Origin: Undibacterium cyanobacteriorum
GTDB taxonomy: Bacteria > Pseudomonadota > Gammaproteobacteria > Burkholderiales > Burkholderiaceae_D
DNA length: 64,000 nucleotides
Direction of reading: 5' to 3'
NCBI RefSeq assembly: GCF_031326225.1
Contig: NZ_CP133720.1
Location: 2,480,001 to 2,544,000 of the forward strand
Shown here: piece after piece, positions 48,155 to 56,124 of the stretch
Layout of the letters: every line of letters starts with the position of its first letter
Position numbering within the stretch: the stretch's first letter is position 1
Notes under the pieces: generated by a model
The model's input: the letters and a program-made list of their open reading frames with translations, nothing else
The model's database searches: none
Told to the model about the DNA's origin: nothing
Translations under genes and position numbers: made by a program

Positions 48155-48563
48155 TCATCGCTAATGAGGCTGCACTTGTTTCAAGTATTACGAAGGCAAG
48201 TGCATATTCCTTTTCATCGGAAATCGAAACATGGGCAACAAGACCTCGCTCACCAAACCAACTCGACAAGGTTTCATTGAACAAAAAATATGGCATGCCG
48301 GTATCTTGGTTTAGCAGCTGCACTCCATGCCAACTCATGGGCTCACGAAAGCCGGTTCTCATTGCTTTTGATAACGCCTCTTTCGCAGCAAATCGCGTGG
48401 CGAGATAACGCTCACCTTTGGCAGGATCATTGTCATATCTCATGCGAAAAACAAGTTGCTCGTCGACTCCTAAAATCTTGTCGGCAAACCGATATTGATG
48501 TCGAGCTATAGCATCGTGCATTCTTGATGTTTGAACGATGTCGGTACCGATGCCAAATATCAT
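48144..48563 (-). CDS. acpS: Holo-[acyl-carrier-protein] synthase
   Basis: AcpS attaches 4'-phosphopantetheine to acyl carrier protein. The motifs GIGTDIVQTSRM (metal-binding Asp) and YLATRFAAKEALSKAM (Glu and Lys of the active site) are present, with the HVSISDEKEYALAFVI strand near the end. 139 residues. It follows pdxJ after 33 bases and overlaps uvrC by 11 bases. Confidence 0.96.
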   Translation of the reverse strand: MIFGIGTDIVQTSRMHDAIARHQYRFADKILGVDEQLVFRMRYDNDPAKGERYLATRFAAKEALSKAMRTGFREPMSWHGVQLLNQDTGMPYFLFNETLSSWFGERGLVAHVSISDEKEYALAFVILETSAASLAMNEK

Positions 48564-48596
48564 GCGCGAATTCCTACGAAAGAGAACGAAAAGAAC

Positions 48597-49349
48597 TTAA
48601 GCTTGCAGGCGTGCCTTGACCATTAAGGCCTTCATGTCGGCGACAGCTTTGTGCCATCCCACAAAAACTGCTTGGGCGACGATTGCATGTCCAATATTCA
48701 ATTCACTGATTCCTGGAAGCGCGGCAATAGCCTGGGTGTTTGTATAATGCAGACCATGCCCAGCGTTCACTTTCAGACCTAAAGCCGTTGCAGTATCGAC
48801 CGCACTGGCAATTCTTCGCAGCTCAGCCTGTTGCGCATCACCATGGGAATCCGCATACTTACCTGTGTGAATTTCAATCACCGTTGCGCCGGTGTTTTTC
48901 GCAGCCTGAATTTGAACATCATCAGCATCGATAAACAAACTCACACGAATCCCCTCTGCCTGTAGTTTCCTCGTGGCGCTTTCCACTTCGTCAAAGTAAC
49001 GAACCACATCCAATCCACCTTCTGTCGTTACCTCTTCCCGGCGCTCCGGAACTAAACACACATCTTGCGGGCGCACTTTGCACGCAAAGTCGATCATCTC
49101 TGCTGTAACGGCAGCCTCCAGATTCATACGGGTTCGCAACTCGGGGCGAATACGCAAAACATCAGCGTCTTTGATGTGACGTCTATCCTCACGCAAATGC
49201 AGCGTAATACAATCAGCACCAGCCTCTTCCGCCATAAGAGCCGCTTGTAGCGGATCTGGATAGTTTGTACCACGCGCGTTTCGTAAAGTCGCGACATGGT
49301 CGATATTGATTCCAAGGTCTATGATCTGTGTTTGCTGATGAATATTCAT
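48597..49349 (-). CDS. pdxJ: Pyridoxine 5'-phosphate synthase
   Basis: PdxJ closes the pyridoxine ring from 1-deoxyxylulose 5-phosphate and 3-amino-2-oxopropyl phosphate. The TIM-barrel protein shows LGINIDHVATLRNARGTNYPDP at the N terminus, HLREDRRHI, CLVPERREEVTTEGGLDV, and LKVNAGHGLHYTNTQ. 250 residues. Its start overlaps the recO stop by four bases, as in the conserved rnc-era-recO-pdxJ-acpS order. Confidence 0.97.
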   Translation of the reverse strand: MNIHQQTQIIDLGINIDHVATLRNARGTNYPDPLQAALMAEEAGADCITLHLREDRRHIKDADVLRIRPELRTRMNLEAAVTAEMIDFACKVRPQDVCLVPERREEVTTEGGLDVVRYFDEVESATRKLQAEGIRVSLFIDADDVQIQAAKNTGATVIEIHTGKYADSHGDAQQAELRRIASAVDTATALGLKVNAGHGLHYTNTQAIAALPGISELNIGHAIVAQAVFVGWHKAVADMKALMVKARLQA

Positions 49350-50170
49350 AATTTCTGAAGGTCTATCAATATTTGTCGCGTTTTTAAAGTCTGTCCTTGT
49401 AGATGATATTGGAGCAGATAACGCATCAGTTGTTTGCTTTGTGACTGTGTGGTTGGATCAGAATAATCCTTCGCGCTCATATCGCGCAAGGTTTTACCGA
49501 TCACCACTGGACCACTTTCGAAAATCTGTGCTGGCTGCACTCCCGCCTCAGGATTCACAATATAACGCAGTTGTTCGCGGACTTGGGCACCACTTACCGT
49601 ACAAAAATTCAGATCGCCCAATAATCCAGCTTGTTGAAGCAATGCGATTTCAAATTGGCGCAACGCAATCGCGGCACTAGCACCATGAGCTAATTGATTT
49701 AATGTAGAAACGTAATCTTGAAAGAGCGATGGCGCTGGCTCGCCTCGAATGAGAAATTTGGTGAGAAGTTCATTAAGATAGAAACCACAGAGAAGGGCTG
49801 ACTTTTCAACAGGCAGCATCCCGCCAACCCATTCTGCATTCGTCATTGTTTTAACCTCCGCCCGCCCAGACCAAGCAACGTTCAATGGTTGAAATGTCTG
49901 CAGTACACTGCGCAAACGGGAGTGCGGGCGCTTGGCACCTTTCGCGACTAATGCAATACGACCGTAATCACGAGAAAACAAATCCACGATCAGACTTGTT
50001 TCTTTATAAGGATAAGAATGGAGCACGAAACCCGGTTGATGCGAAACTCGGAGTTCAATTTTCTCTGCACGTTTTTTAGAAGAAGGACGCGACGACACGT
50101 TCGTGATCGGCGAAAAGTCGCCAAGCTCGTCTAACACAATCTCATTTTCTTCGTTCGCCAATCTGGCCAT
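49346..50170 (-). CDS. recO: DNA repair protein RecO
   Basis: RecO anneals DNA strands and helps load RecA. The OB-fold N-terminal domain is recognisable in HSYPYKETSLIVDLFSRDYGRIALVAKGAK, with the helical C-terminal domain containing FYLNELLTKFLIRGEPAPSLFQDY and RQFEIALLQQAGL. A 35-residue acidic then basic extension precedes the OB fold. The zinc cysteines of some RecO proteins are not present as a full set. 274 residues. Confidence 0.95.
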   Translation of the reverse strand: MARLANEENEIVLDELGDFSPITNVSSRPSSKKRAEKIELRVSHQPGFVLHSYPYKETSLIVDLFSRDYGRIALVAKGAKRPHSRLRSVLQTFQPLNVAWSGRAEVKTMTNAEWVGGMLPVEKSALLCGFYLNELLTKFLIRGEPAPSLFQDYVSTLNQLAHGASAAIALRQFEIALLQQAGLLGDLNFCTVSGAQVREQLRYIVNPEAGVQPAQIFESGPVVIGKTLRDMSAKDYSDPTTQSQSKQLMRYLLQYHLQGQTLKTRQILIDLQKL

Positions 50171-50213
50171 CCCGGTCGGAGTTTAGAATACGCACAGATT
50201 ACCGTGCTGCCAA

Positions 50214-51116
50214 TCATTCGTAACCGTAGGCGCGCAATCCGGCTTCATTATCCGCCCAACCGGATTTCACTTTCACCCAGATTTCAAGATAAACTGGACC
50301 ACCGAAGAGTTTCTCCATGTCTTGTCTTGATTGGCTCGAAATTTCTTTCAGCCGAACTCCCTTATTTCCGATGACCATAGATTTATGGCCATCACGATCA
50401 ACCAAGATCGCGACAAAGACACGCCGCAAGTTTCCTTCTTGCTCGAATTTCTCCATGACCACGGTACTGGTGTATGGAAGTTCATCCCCAACAAAACGAA
50501 AAAGTTTTTCGCGCACAATCTCGGTCGCGAGAAATTTCTCACTGCGATCGGTAATATCATCCTCAGCGAAAATCGGCTCATTCTCTGGCAAATACTTCCG
50601 AATCTCGCCCTCGAGACTCTCAAGCTGAAATCTTAATGTCGCCGACACCGGCACCACTGCAGCGAAAGGAAATGCACTCATCACCTTTTGAGCAAAAGGC
50701 ATCAAAATAGCCTTGTCTTTCACACGATCAGACTTGTTAATCACCAAAATACAAGGCACTTTTTTTGGAAGTAAATCTAACACTTGCTGATCGGCTGGAC
50801 CAAACGTACCAGCTTCGATGATCATCAGAATGACATCTGCCGCAGTAAGAGTGTTGGTAACGGTTCGGTTCAAAGTACGATTAAGCGCGTTCGAATGCCG
50901 TGTTTGAAAACCAGGCGTATCAACGTAGACGAATTGAGTTTGATCTTTAGTTTGAATGCCAGTGATACGATGACGTGTCGTTTGCGCTTTGCGTGAAGTG
51001 ATACTCACTTTGGCACCGATCAACGCGTTCATCAAAGTCGACTTACCAACATTGGGACGTCCGACAATTGCTATGTACCCACAGCGAAATTGAGAATTTT
51101 CCATGAATTCACTCAT
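50214..51116 (-). CDS. era: GTPase Era
   Basis: Era binds the 3' end of 16S rRNA and is needed for 30S maturation. G motifs are GRPNVGKSTL (G1), DTPGFQ (G3) and NKSD (G4), followed by a C-terminal KH domain (LRRVFVAILVDRDGHKSMVIGNKG). 300 residues. The start overlaps the rnc stop by four bases (ATGA), as in E. coli rnc-era. Confidence 0.97.
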   Translation of the reverse strand: MSEFMENSQFRCGYIAIVGRPNVGKSTLMNALIGAKVSITSRKAQTTRHRITGIQTKDQTQFVYVDTPGFQTRHSNALNRTLNRTVTNTLTAADVILMIIEAGTFGPADQQVLDLLPKKVPCILVINKSDRVKDKAILMPFAQKVMSAFPFAAVVPVSATLRFQLESLEGEIRKYLPENEPIFAEDDITDRSEKFLATEIVREKLFRFVGDELPYTSTVVMEKFEQEGNLRRVFVAILVDRDGHKSMVIGNKGVRLKEISSQSRQDMEKLFGGPVYLEIWVKVKSGWADNEAGLRAYGYE

Positions 51117-51949
51117 ATTTTTTCACCCTGCGGCACATCTGGAACGGCAACATCAAGCGAAAGCTGGGCTGAGTCATCACCATTAGACTCGGCCGCTGCT
51201 GTTTGCACGGTCGCGATTCCTGCGAGCTTCATTTGCGCCTTACGTGTTTTATTCTTGCGACTAGCTGGAGTCTTCGCCAACATGCTGACTGCGGTATCGA
51301 GTGCAAGTTTTGCAGCGGCTTGCTCACCCGCGCGTCGACTGCCTCCAGTACCAAAAACTTGAATTTCCAATTTTGGCACCAAGCACTCAACTTCAAACTC
51401 CTGATTATGTGCTGCACCATGCGTTGCAACGACGTTATATTGCGGCAAGGCGATCTTTTTACTTTGCAAAAACTCTTGCAATAGCGTCTTCGCATCTTTA
51501 CCGAGCGTAGTTGGATCCACAGTCGCCAAAATCGGTGCGTATAAGGATTTAATCACAGCACGCGCAACATCAAAACCAGCATCTAGATAGATCGCCCCGA
51601 ACAAAGCTTCAAGTGTGTCTGCAAGAATAGAAGGTCGACGGAATCCACCCGACTTCAACTCACCTTCACCAAGACGCAAAAATTGTGACAACTCCATCTT
51701 CTGAGCGATCTCAAACAAGCTCTGCTGTTTCACTAGATTCGCCCGAACTCGAGAGAGATCCCCTTCGTCAATTCGATCAAAAGTCTCGAACAAGATCGAA
51801 GCCACTACACAGTTCAGTATCGAGTCTCCCAAAAATTCCAGCCGTTCGTTGTGGCTGGTACTATGACTACGATGTGTCAATGCCTGCTGCAGAAGTGCAA
51901 CATCCTTAAATTGGTGCCCCAAACGTTTTTGCAGCAATTGCTCGTTCAT
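51113..51949 (-). CDS. rnc: Ribonuclease III
   Basis: RNase III cuts double-stranded RNA, including the rRNA precursor stems. The catalytic signature NERLEFLGDSIL lies near residue 36, the second acidic cluster near DTLEALFGAIYLD, and the dsRNA-binding domain covers about 150-222 (DAKTLLQEFLQSKKIALPQY onward). A C-terminal extension of about 50 residues, basic then acidic, is additional to the 226-residue E. coli enzyme. Confidence 0.96.
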   Translation of the reverse strand: MNEQLLQKRLGHQFKDVALLQQALTHRSHSTSHNERLEFLGDSILNCVVASILFETFDRIDEGDLSRVRANLVKQQSLFEIAQKMELSQFLRLGEGELKSGGFRRPSILADTLEALFGAIYLDAGFDVARAVIKSLYAPILATVDPTTLGKDAKTLLQEFLQSKKIALPQYNVVATHGAAHNQEFEVECLVPKLEIQVFGTGGSRRAGEQAAAKLALDTAVSMLAKTPASRKNKTRKAQMKLAGIATVQTAAAESNGDDSAQLSLDVAVPDVPQGEKI

Positions 51950-51955
51950 ATTCTT

Positions 51956-52357
51956 TTATTCGGCCTTACGTGTTCTTGTTTTAATTTTCGCAGTAGAGCC
52001 TTCATATTCCAACAACAGACTTGCTGGGCCTACCAAAGGAATCTTTTTTGTATAGTAGAAACTTACTTCGTAGCCAGTTTCATCTTTTTCGAACATGAGA
52101 TCACTACCCTTGATTGAAGTGATGTAGCTCACCTCAGCTTGCTTATCAAAAGCAACTTGCATGTCTCTCACGGAGGCACCGGCTGCTTTCGCAGTCACAA
52201 TTGCCCGTTTTATCGCAAGATATTCCATCGCAGTAGGCGTGATCTTCGCAGCCAATAGCGCAATCATTGCAATGATACTCAACAAGAAAATCAGACCAAC
52301 TACCGACATTCCCTTTTGAGAGGAACGGAAAGAAGATGCAATTTTTTGGGAATTCAT
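51956..52357 (-). CDS. DUF4845 membrane protein
   Basis: A 133-residue protein with an N-terminal segment resembling a pilin-like or signal-anchor sequence (GMSVVGLIFLLSIIAMIALLAAKI), then a conserved ITPTAMEYLAIKRAI stretch and a beta-rich periplasmic part with EVSFYYTKKIPLVGPASLLLEYEG. This is the DUF4845 family, found between lepB and rnc in many beta- and gammaproteobacteria; role unknown. The location next to signal peptidase I suggests a link with protein export or envelope quality control, which is inference. Confidence 0.92.
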   Translation of the reverse strand: MNSQKIASSFRSSQKGMSVVGLIFLLSIIAMIALLAAKITPTAMEYLAIKRAIVTAKAAGASVRDMQVAFDKQAEVSYITSIKGSDLMFEKDETGYEVSFYYTKKIPLVGPASLLLEYEGSTAKIKTRTRKAE

Positions 52358-52373
52358 GTTAAGACCCTCCTAA

Positions 52374-53261
52374 TTATTGAAAGCTACCAATTCTCTTCAT
52401 ATCACTAAGATTCATCCAGATAAAGACTGCCTTGCCAACGATGTTTTGGTCAGGTACAAAGCCCCAAAAGCGACTATCTTGGCTATCATCACGATTGTCG
52501 CCCATCATAAAGTAATGTCCCGCAGGAACTTTACACGAGAAACCATCTTGATAAGATTCGCACACTTCGGACCCCTTGAAGTTGAGCTGTGGATCTCCAG
52601 GAGCTCGCAGATCATTGTTTAAAATACGATGGCTAATACCACTAAGATTTTCTTGAAATTGTGAAGAATATCGACCTTCCTTAGCATCGTGCAAGAACTG
52701 AGTTTGCTCCTGATACTCTAATGGAACACCATTGATACTCAAGCGTTTATTTTTGTACGTTACTACATCGCCCGGAACTCCAACAACGCGCTTGATGTAA
52801 TCAAGACTCGGATCCTCTGGATATTTAAAGACCATCACATCGCCACGCTCAGGATCATTAATTTGAATGACTTTGGTACCGATAATTGGTAGGCGAATAC
52901 CATAGGTGTACTTGTTAACTAGGATTAAATCACCCACATACAACGTTGGCAGCATTGAACCTGATGGAATCTTAAAAGGCTCAAATAAAAACGATCGCAA
53001 CACGAATACCATTGCAATCACTGGAAAGAAACTACCGGTATATTCAACCCAAGCCGGCTGTCTCAAGATTGGCTTGGTGATCGCATCTTGTTCATCAGCA
53101 CTCAAACGAGCTGCCCCACCAGCTTGCTCTAACGCCGCTTCAGCCATTAACTTACGACGTTTTGACCAAATCAACAAATCGAGGGTCCAAATAACTCCAG
53201 TCACCAACAACAGAATGAACAGGATCAGGGCAAAATTCTTTACTAAGAATTGAAAACTCAT
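52374..53261 (-). CDS. lepB: Signal peptidase I
   Basis: LepB removes signal peptides at the outer face of the inner membrane. Two N-terminal membrane segments (residues about 8-28 and 75-95) are followed by the catalytic Ser in PSGSMLPTL, the general-base Lys in DPSLDYIKRVVGVPGD, and the GDNRDDSQDSRFWG box. 295 residues. Start overlaps the lepA stop by four bases. Confidence 0.97.
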   Translation of the reverse strand: MSFQFLVKNFALILFILLLVTGVIWTLDLLIWSKRRKLMAEAALEQAGGAARLSADEQDAITKPILRQPAWVEYTGSFFPVIAMVFVLRSFLFEPFKIPSGSMLPTLYVGDLILVNKYTYGIRLPIIGTKVIQINDPERGDVMVFKYPEDPSLDYIKRVVGVPGDVVTYKNKRLSINGVPLEYQEQTQFLHDAKEGRYSSQFQENLSGISHRILNNDLRAPGDPQLNFKGSEVCESYQDGFSCKVPAGHYFMMGDNRDDSQDSRFWGFVPDQNIVGKAVFIWMNLSDMKRIGSFQ

Positions 53262-55051
53262 TTTTCTTCCACCTGCAAAATCGCCAAGAATGCTTCTTGC
53301 GGAATCTCGACCGAACCAACTTGCTTCATGCGTTTCTTACCGGCCTTCTGTTTTTCCAACAGCTTGCGTTTACGCGAAATATCACCGCCATAACATTTTG
53401 CGAGAACATTCTTACGTAAAGCTTTTACGTTTTCGCGCGAAATAATGTTAGATCCAATCGCGGCTTGGATTGCTACATCAAACATTTGACGAGGAATCAA
53501 TTCACGCATTTTGGCCGCGACGGCGCGCCCCCTATATTGCGCATTCAAACGATGCACAATGATGGCCAATGCATCGACTTTTTCACTATTGATGAGCATA
53601 TCAACCTTCACTACGTCAGCCGCTCGATTTTCTTTGAACTCATAATCCATCGATGCGTAACCACGGGAGGTCGATTTCAAACGGTCAAAGAAGTCCAACA
53701 CAATTTCGGCCATCGGCATTTCATAGGTCAGCTTTACCTGACGTCCGTGGTAGCTCATATCCATCTGTACACCGCGTTTCGAAGTACAAAGTGTGATGAC
53801 AGAACCGACATACTCTTGTGGCATGTACAAATTCACCGTCACAATCGGTTCACGCACTTCTTCGATCTTGGACGGATCGGGCATCTTCGATGGATTATCA
53901 ACTTGAATAATACTTCCATCACCCAACACGACTTCGTACACCACCGTTGGAGCGGTAGTAATCAAATCCATGTCAAATTCACGTTCTAAGCGTTCTTGAA
54001 CGATCTCCATATGAAGCAGCCCCAAGAAGCCACAACGGAAACCAAACCCAAGCGCCTGTGAAACTTCTGGCTCATACATTAATGCCGCATCGTTGAGCTT
54101 GAGCTTTTCGAGGGAGTCGCGCAAAGCATCATATTGATTGGCCTCGACCGGGAACAAACCTGCAAAAACCTGCGGTTGAACTTCTTTAAAACCGGGCAAG
54201 GGAGCGCTTGCAGGATTAGAGACCAGCGTGATCGTATCGCCTACCTTTGCCGCCTTTAACTCTTTGATACCAGCGATGATAAATCCGACCTGTCCCGCTG
54301 TAAGTTCACTTCGGCTCAAGGATTTCGGCGTAAATACACCAACACTCTCCACCAAATGTTGCGCTTCGGTCGCCATAAAACGAATCTTATCCTTAGGGCG
54401 CAATGTACCATTCACAATACGCACCAACATTACTACACCGACGTAGTTATCAAACCATGAGTCGATGATAAGCGCTTGCAATGGTGCATCAGGATCACCT
54501 TTTGGCGGTGGAACTTTTTTGATGAGACTTTCCAAGATATCTTGAACGCCAAGACCGGTCTTAGCAGAGCACTGAACTGCGTCGCTCGCATCAATCCCAA
54601 TGACTTCTTCAATCTCGCTGGATGCATTAGCTGGATCCGCTGAAGGCAAGTCAATCTTATTCAACACTGGCACAACTTCGACGCCTAATTCAATCGCCGT
54701 GTAGCAGTTAGCCACGGTCTGAGCCTCAACACCCTGGGATGCATCAACAACCAACAAAGCACCTTCACATGCAGACAGAGAACGACTTACTTCATAGCTA
54801 AAGTCAACGTGTCCAGGAGTATCGATCAAATTCAGATTGTAGATTTCACCATCAAGCGCCTTGTACTGAAGAGCTGCCGTTTGCGCTTTAATCGTAATGC
54901 CACGCTCCCTTTCAATATCCATGGAATCGAGAACTTGTGACTCCATTTCGCGCTCGGATAGACCTCCACATAACTGAATGATTCGGTCGGCCAAAGTCGA
55001 CTTACCATGATCGATGTGAGCAATAATTGAAAAGTTACGAATGTTATTCAT
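53258..55051 (-). CDS. lepA: Elongation factor 4 (LepA)
   Basis: LepA is a ribosome-binding translational GTPase. G motifs are AHIDHGKSTL, DTPGHVDF and NKIDLP; EF-G-like domains II, III and V follow, and the LepA-specific C-terminal domain ends RKRKLLEKQKAGKKRMKQVG. 597 residues is normal. It is first of the lepA-lepB-DUF4845-rnc-era-recO-pdxJ-acpS-uvrC gene string. A terminator-like hairpin lies 23 bases upstream of its start codon. Confidence 0.98.
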   Translation of the reverse strand: MNNIRNFSIIAHIDHGKSTLADRIIQLCGGLSEREMESQVLDSMDIERERGITIKAQTAALQYKALDGEIYNLNLIDTPGHVDFSYEVSRSLSACEGALLVVDASQGVEAQTVANCYTAIELGVEVVPVLNKIDLPSADPANASSEIEEVIGIDASDAVQCSAKTGLGVQDILESLIKKVPPPKGDPDAPLQALIIDSWFDNYVGVVMLVRIVNGTLRPKDKIRFMATEAQHLVESVGVFTPKSLSRSELTAGQVGFIIAGIKELKAAKVGDTITLVSNPASAPLPGFKEVQPQVFAGLFPVEANQYDALRDSLEKLKLNDAALMYEPEVSQALGFGFRCGFLGLLHMEIVQERLEREFDMDLITTAPTVVYEVVLGDGSIIQVDNPSKMPDPSKIEEVREPIVTVNLYMPQEYVGSVITLCTSKRGVQMDMSYHGRQVKLTYEMPMAEIVLDFFDRLKSTSRGYASMDYEFKENRAADVVKVDMLINSEKVDALAIIVHRLNAQYRGRAVAAKMRELIPRQMFDVAIQAAIGSNIISRENVKALRKNVLAKCYGGDISRKRKLLEKQKAGKKRMKQVGSVEIPQEAFLAILQVEEK

Positions 55052-55067
55052 CTGAATCAGCTAGCAA

Positions 55068-55120
55068 TTACAAAAAAGGCGCTCTTGACTGGGCAATGAT
55101 CCCCAGGCGAGCGCCTTTTC
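55068..55120 (-). terminator. Terminator-like hairpin in the lepA leader, possible attenuator
   Basis: AAAAGGCGCTC (55074-55084) pairs with GAGCGCC and TTTT (55109-55119), with an inner CTGGG/CCCAG stem; on the minus strand TTTTTTG follows. It may end the truA transcript, but it lies 23 bases before the lepA start, leaving no room for a promoter between them. A weak TAAAAT box (55142-55147) upstream could start lepA mRNA through the hairpin. Confidence 0.75.
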
Positions 55121-55241
55121 AATGGGTTATGCAAAAACGACATTTTACCGGAATTCGGTACTAATGACCTATTTTTCCTTGATAGAAACAATTAAAGTTA
55201 CTCAAAAGACATCCAGTGCGACTTAATGAGATCCAATTACA

Positions 55242-56063
55242 TTACGTGGCGAACTGCATTCCCATAGGCATGGCTAGCCTACCATCATCGGGAATTCCCC
55301 ACTTTGTATCATACTCAATCTTGGCAAGGTATAGCCCATCAGGCATGAAGGTCGGCGCTGCAAGGCTGCGATTTTTTGCAATCAACAGCTCGGCCATCCA
55401 TTCCGGTGGACGCCTCCCTGACCCAACGAAGAGCAAAGATCCAACAATATTTCTGACCATATGATGCAAAAACGCACTTGCTCGAACGGTAAAAACAATC
55501 AATTCGCCAGAACGACGAATGTCAACTTGATACATCGTCTTAATCGGAGACTTTGCTTGACAGCCAGTTGCTCGAAAACTTGAAAAATCATGCTCGCCCA
55601 ACAAGTATGCAGCCCCTTCCTGCATCCGATCCAAGTCCAAAGGCCGAAAAAACCAACCAGCCCTACCGCTCAATGTTGGAGATCGGACAACGCTGTTCAG
55701 CAAAACATAGTGGTAGGTTCGTGAAAATGCGCTAAAACGAGCGTGAAATCCATAGTTATCGAAAGTTTCAGCATTTCCGACCTCGACAGCCCACTTCACC
55801 GCAACACTTTTTGGTAAAAACGAGTTGACGCCACTCACCCAAGAATACATTTCACGATTGAGCTCGGTATCAAAATGAACCACCTGTTCTAGCGCATGAA
55901 CACCTGCATCGGTTCTACCTGCGCAGAAAGTATGTATAGGTTCACTACCAAACTTAAACAAGGCCCGCTCCAAGACGTCTTGAACCGTAGCACCATGCGG
56001 TTGCGTCTGCCAACCCTGGAATCCCGCACCATCATATTCAATACCTAAAGCTATACGCTTCAT
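55242..56063 (-). CDS. truA: tRNA pseudouridine(38-40) synthase
   Basis: TruA modifies uridines 38-40 in the anticodon stem of many tRNAs. The N-terminal ALGIEYDGAGFQGWQTQPHG and the catalytic Asp motif RTDAGVHALEQVVHFD are present, with the C-terminal FLHHMVRNIVGSLLFVG block. 273 residues. It lies downstream of fimV as in many Burkholderiales. Confidence 0.97.
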   Translation of the reverse strand: MKRIALGIEYDGAGFQGWQTQPHGATVQDVLERALFKFGSEPIHTFCAGRTDAGVHALEQVVHFDTELNREMYSWVSGVNSFLPKSVAVKWAVEVGNAETFDNYGFHARFSAFSRTYHYVLLNSVVRSPTLSGRAGWFFRPLDLDRMQEGAAYLLGEHDFSSFRATGCQAKSPIKTMYQVDIRRSGELIVFTVRASAFLHHMVRNIVGSLLFVGSGRRPPEWMAELLIAKNRSLAAPTFMPDGLYLAKIEYDTKWGIPDDGRLAMPMGMQFAT

Positions 56064-56076
56064 ATGATCCCGAAAA

Positions 56077-56107
56077 ACAAAAAGGGCGCGTACAAAACGC
56101 GCCCGTC
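56077..56107 (-). terminator. Rho-independent terminator of fimV, 21 bases upstream of truA
   Basis: GGGCGCG (56084-56090) pairs perfectly with CGCGCCC (56098-56104), seven-base loop; on the minus strand TTTTTGTTTTT follows. It lies between the fimV stop and the truA start, so truA is transcribed by readthrough or from within fimV. Confidence 0.85.
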
Positions 56108-56124
56108 TTAAAGACTTAAACCTA

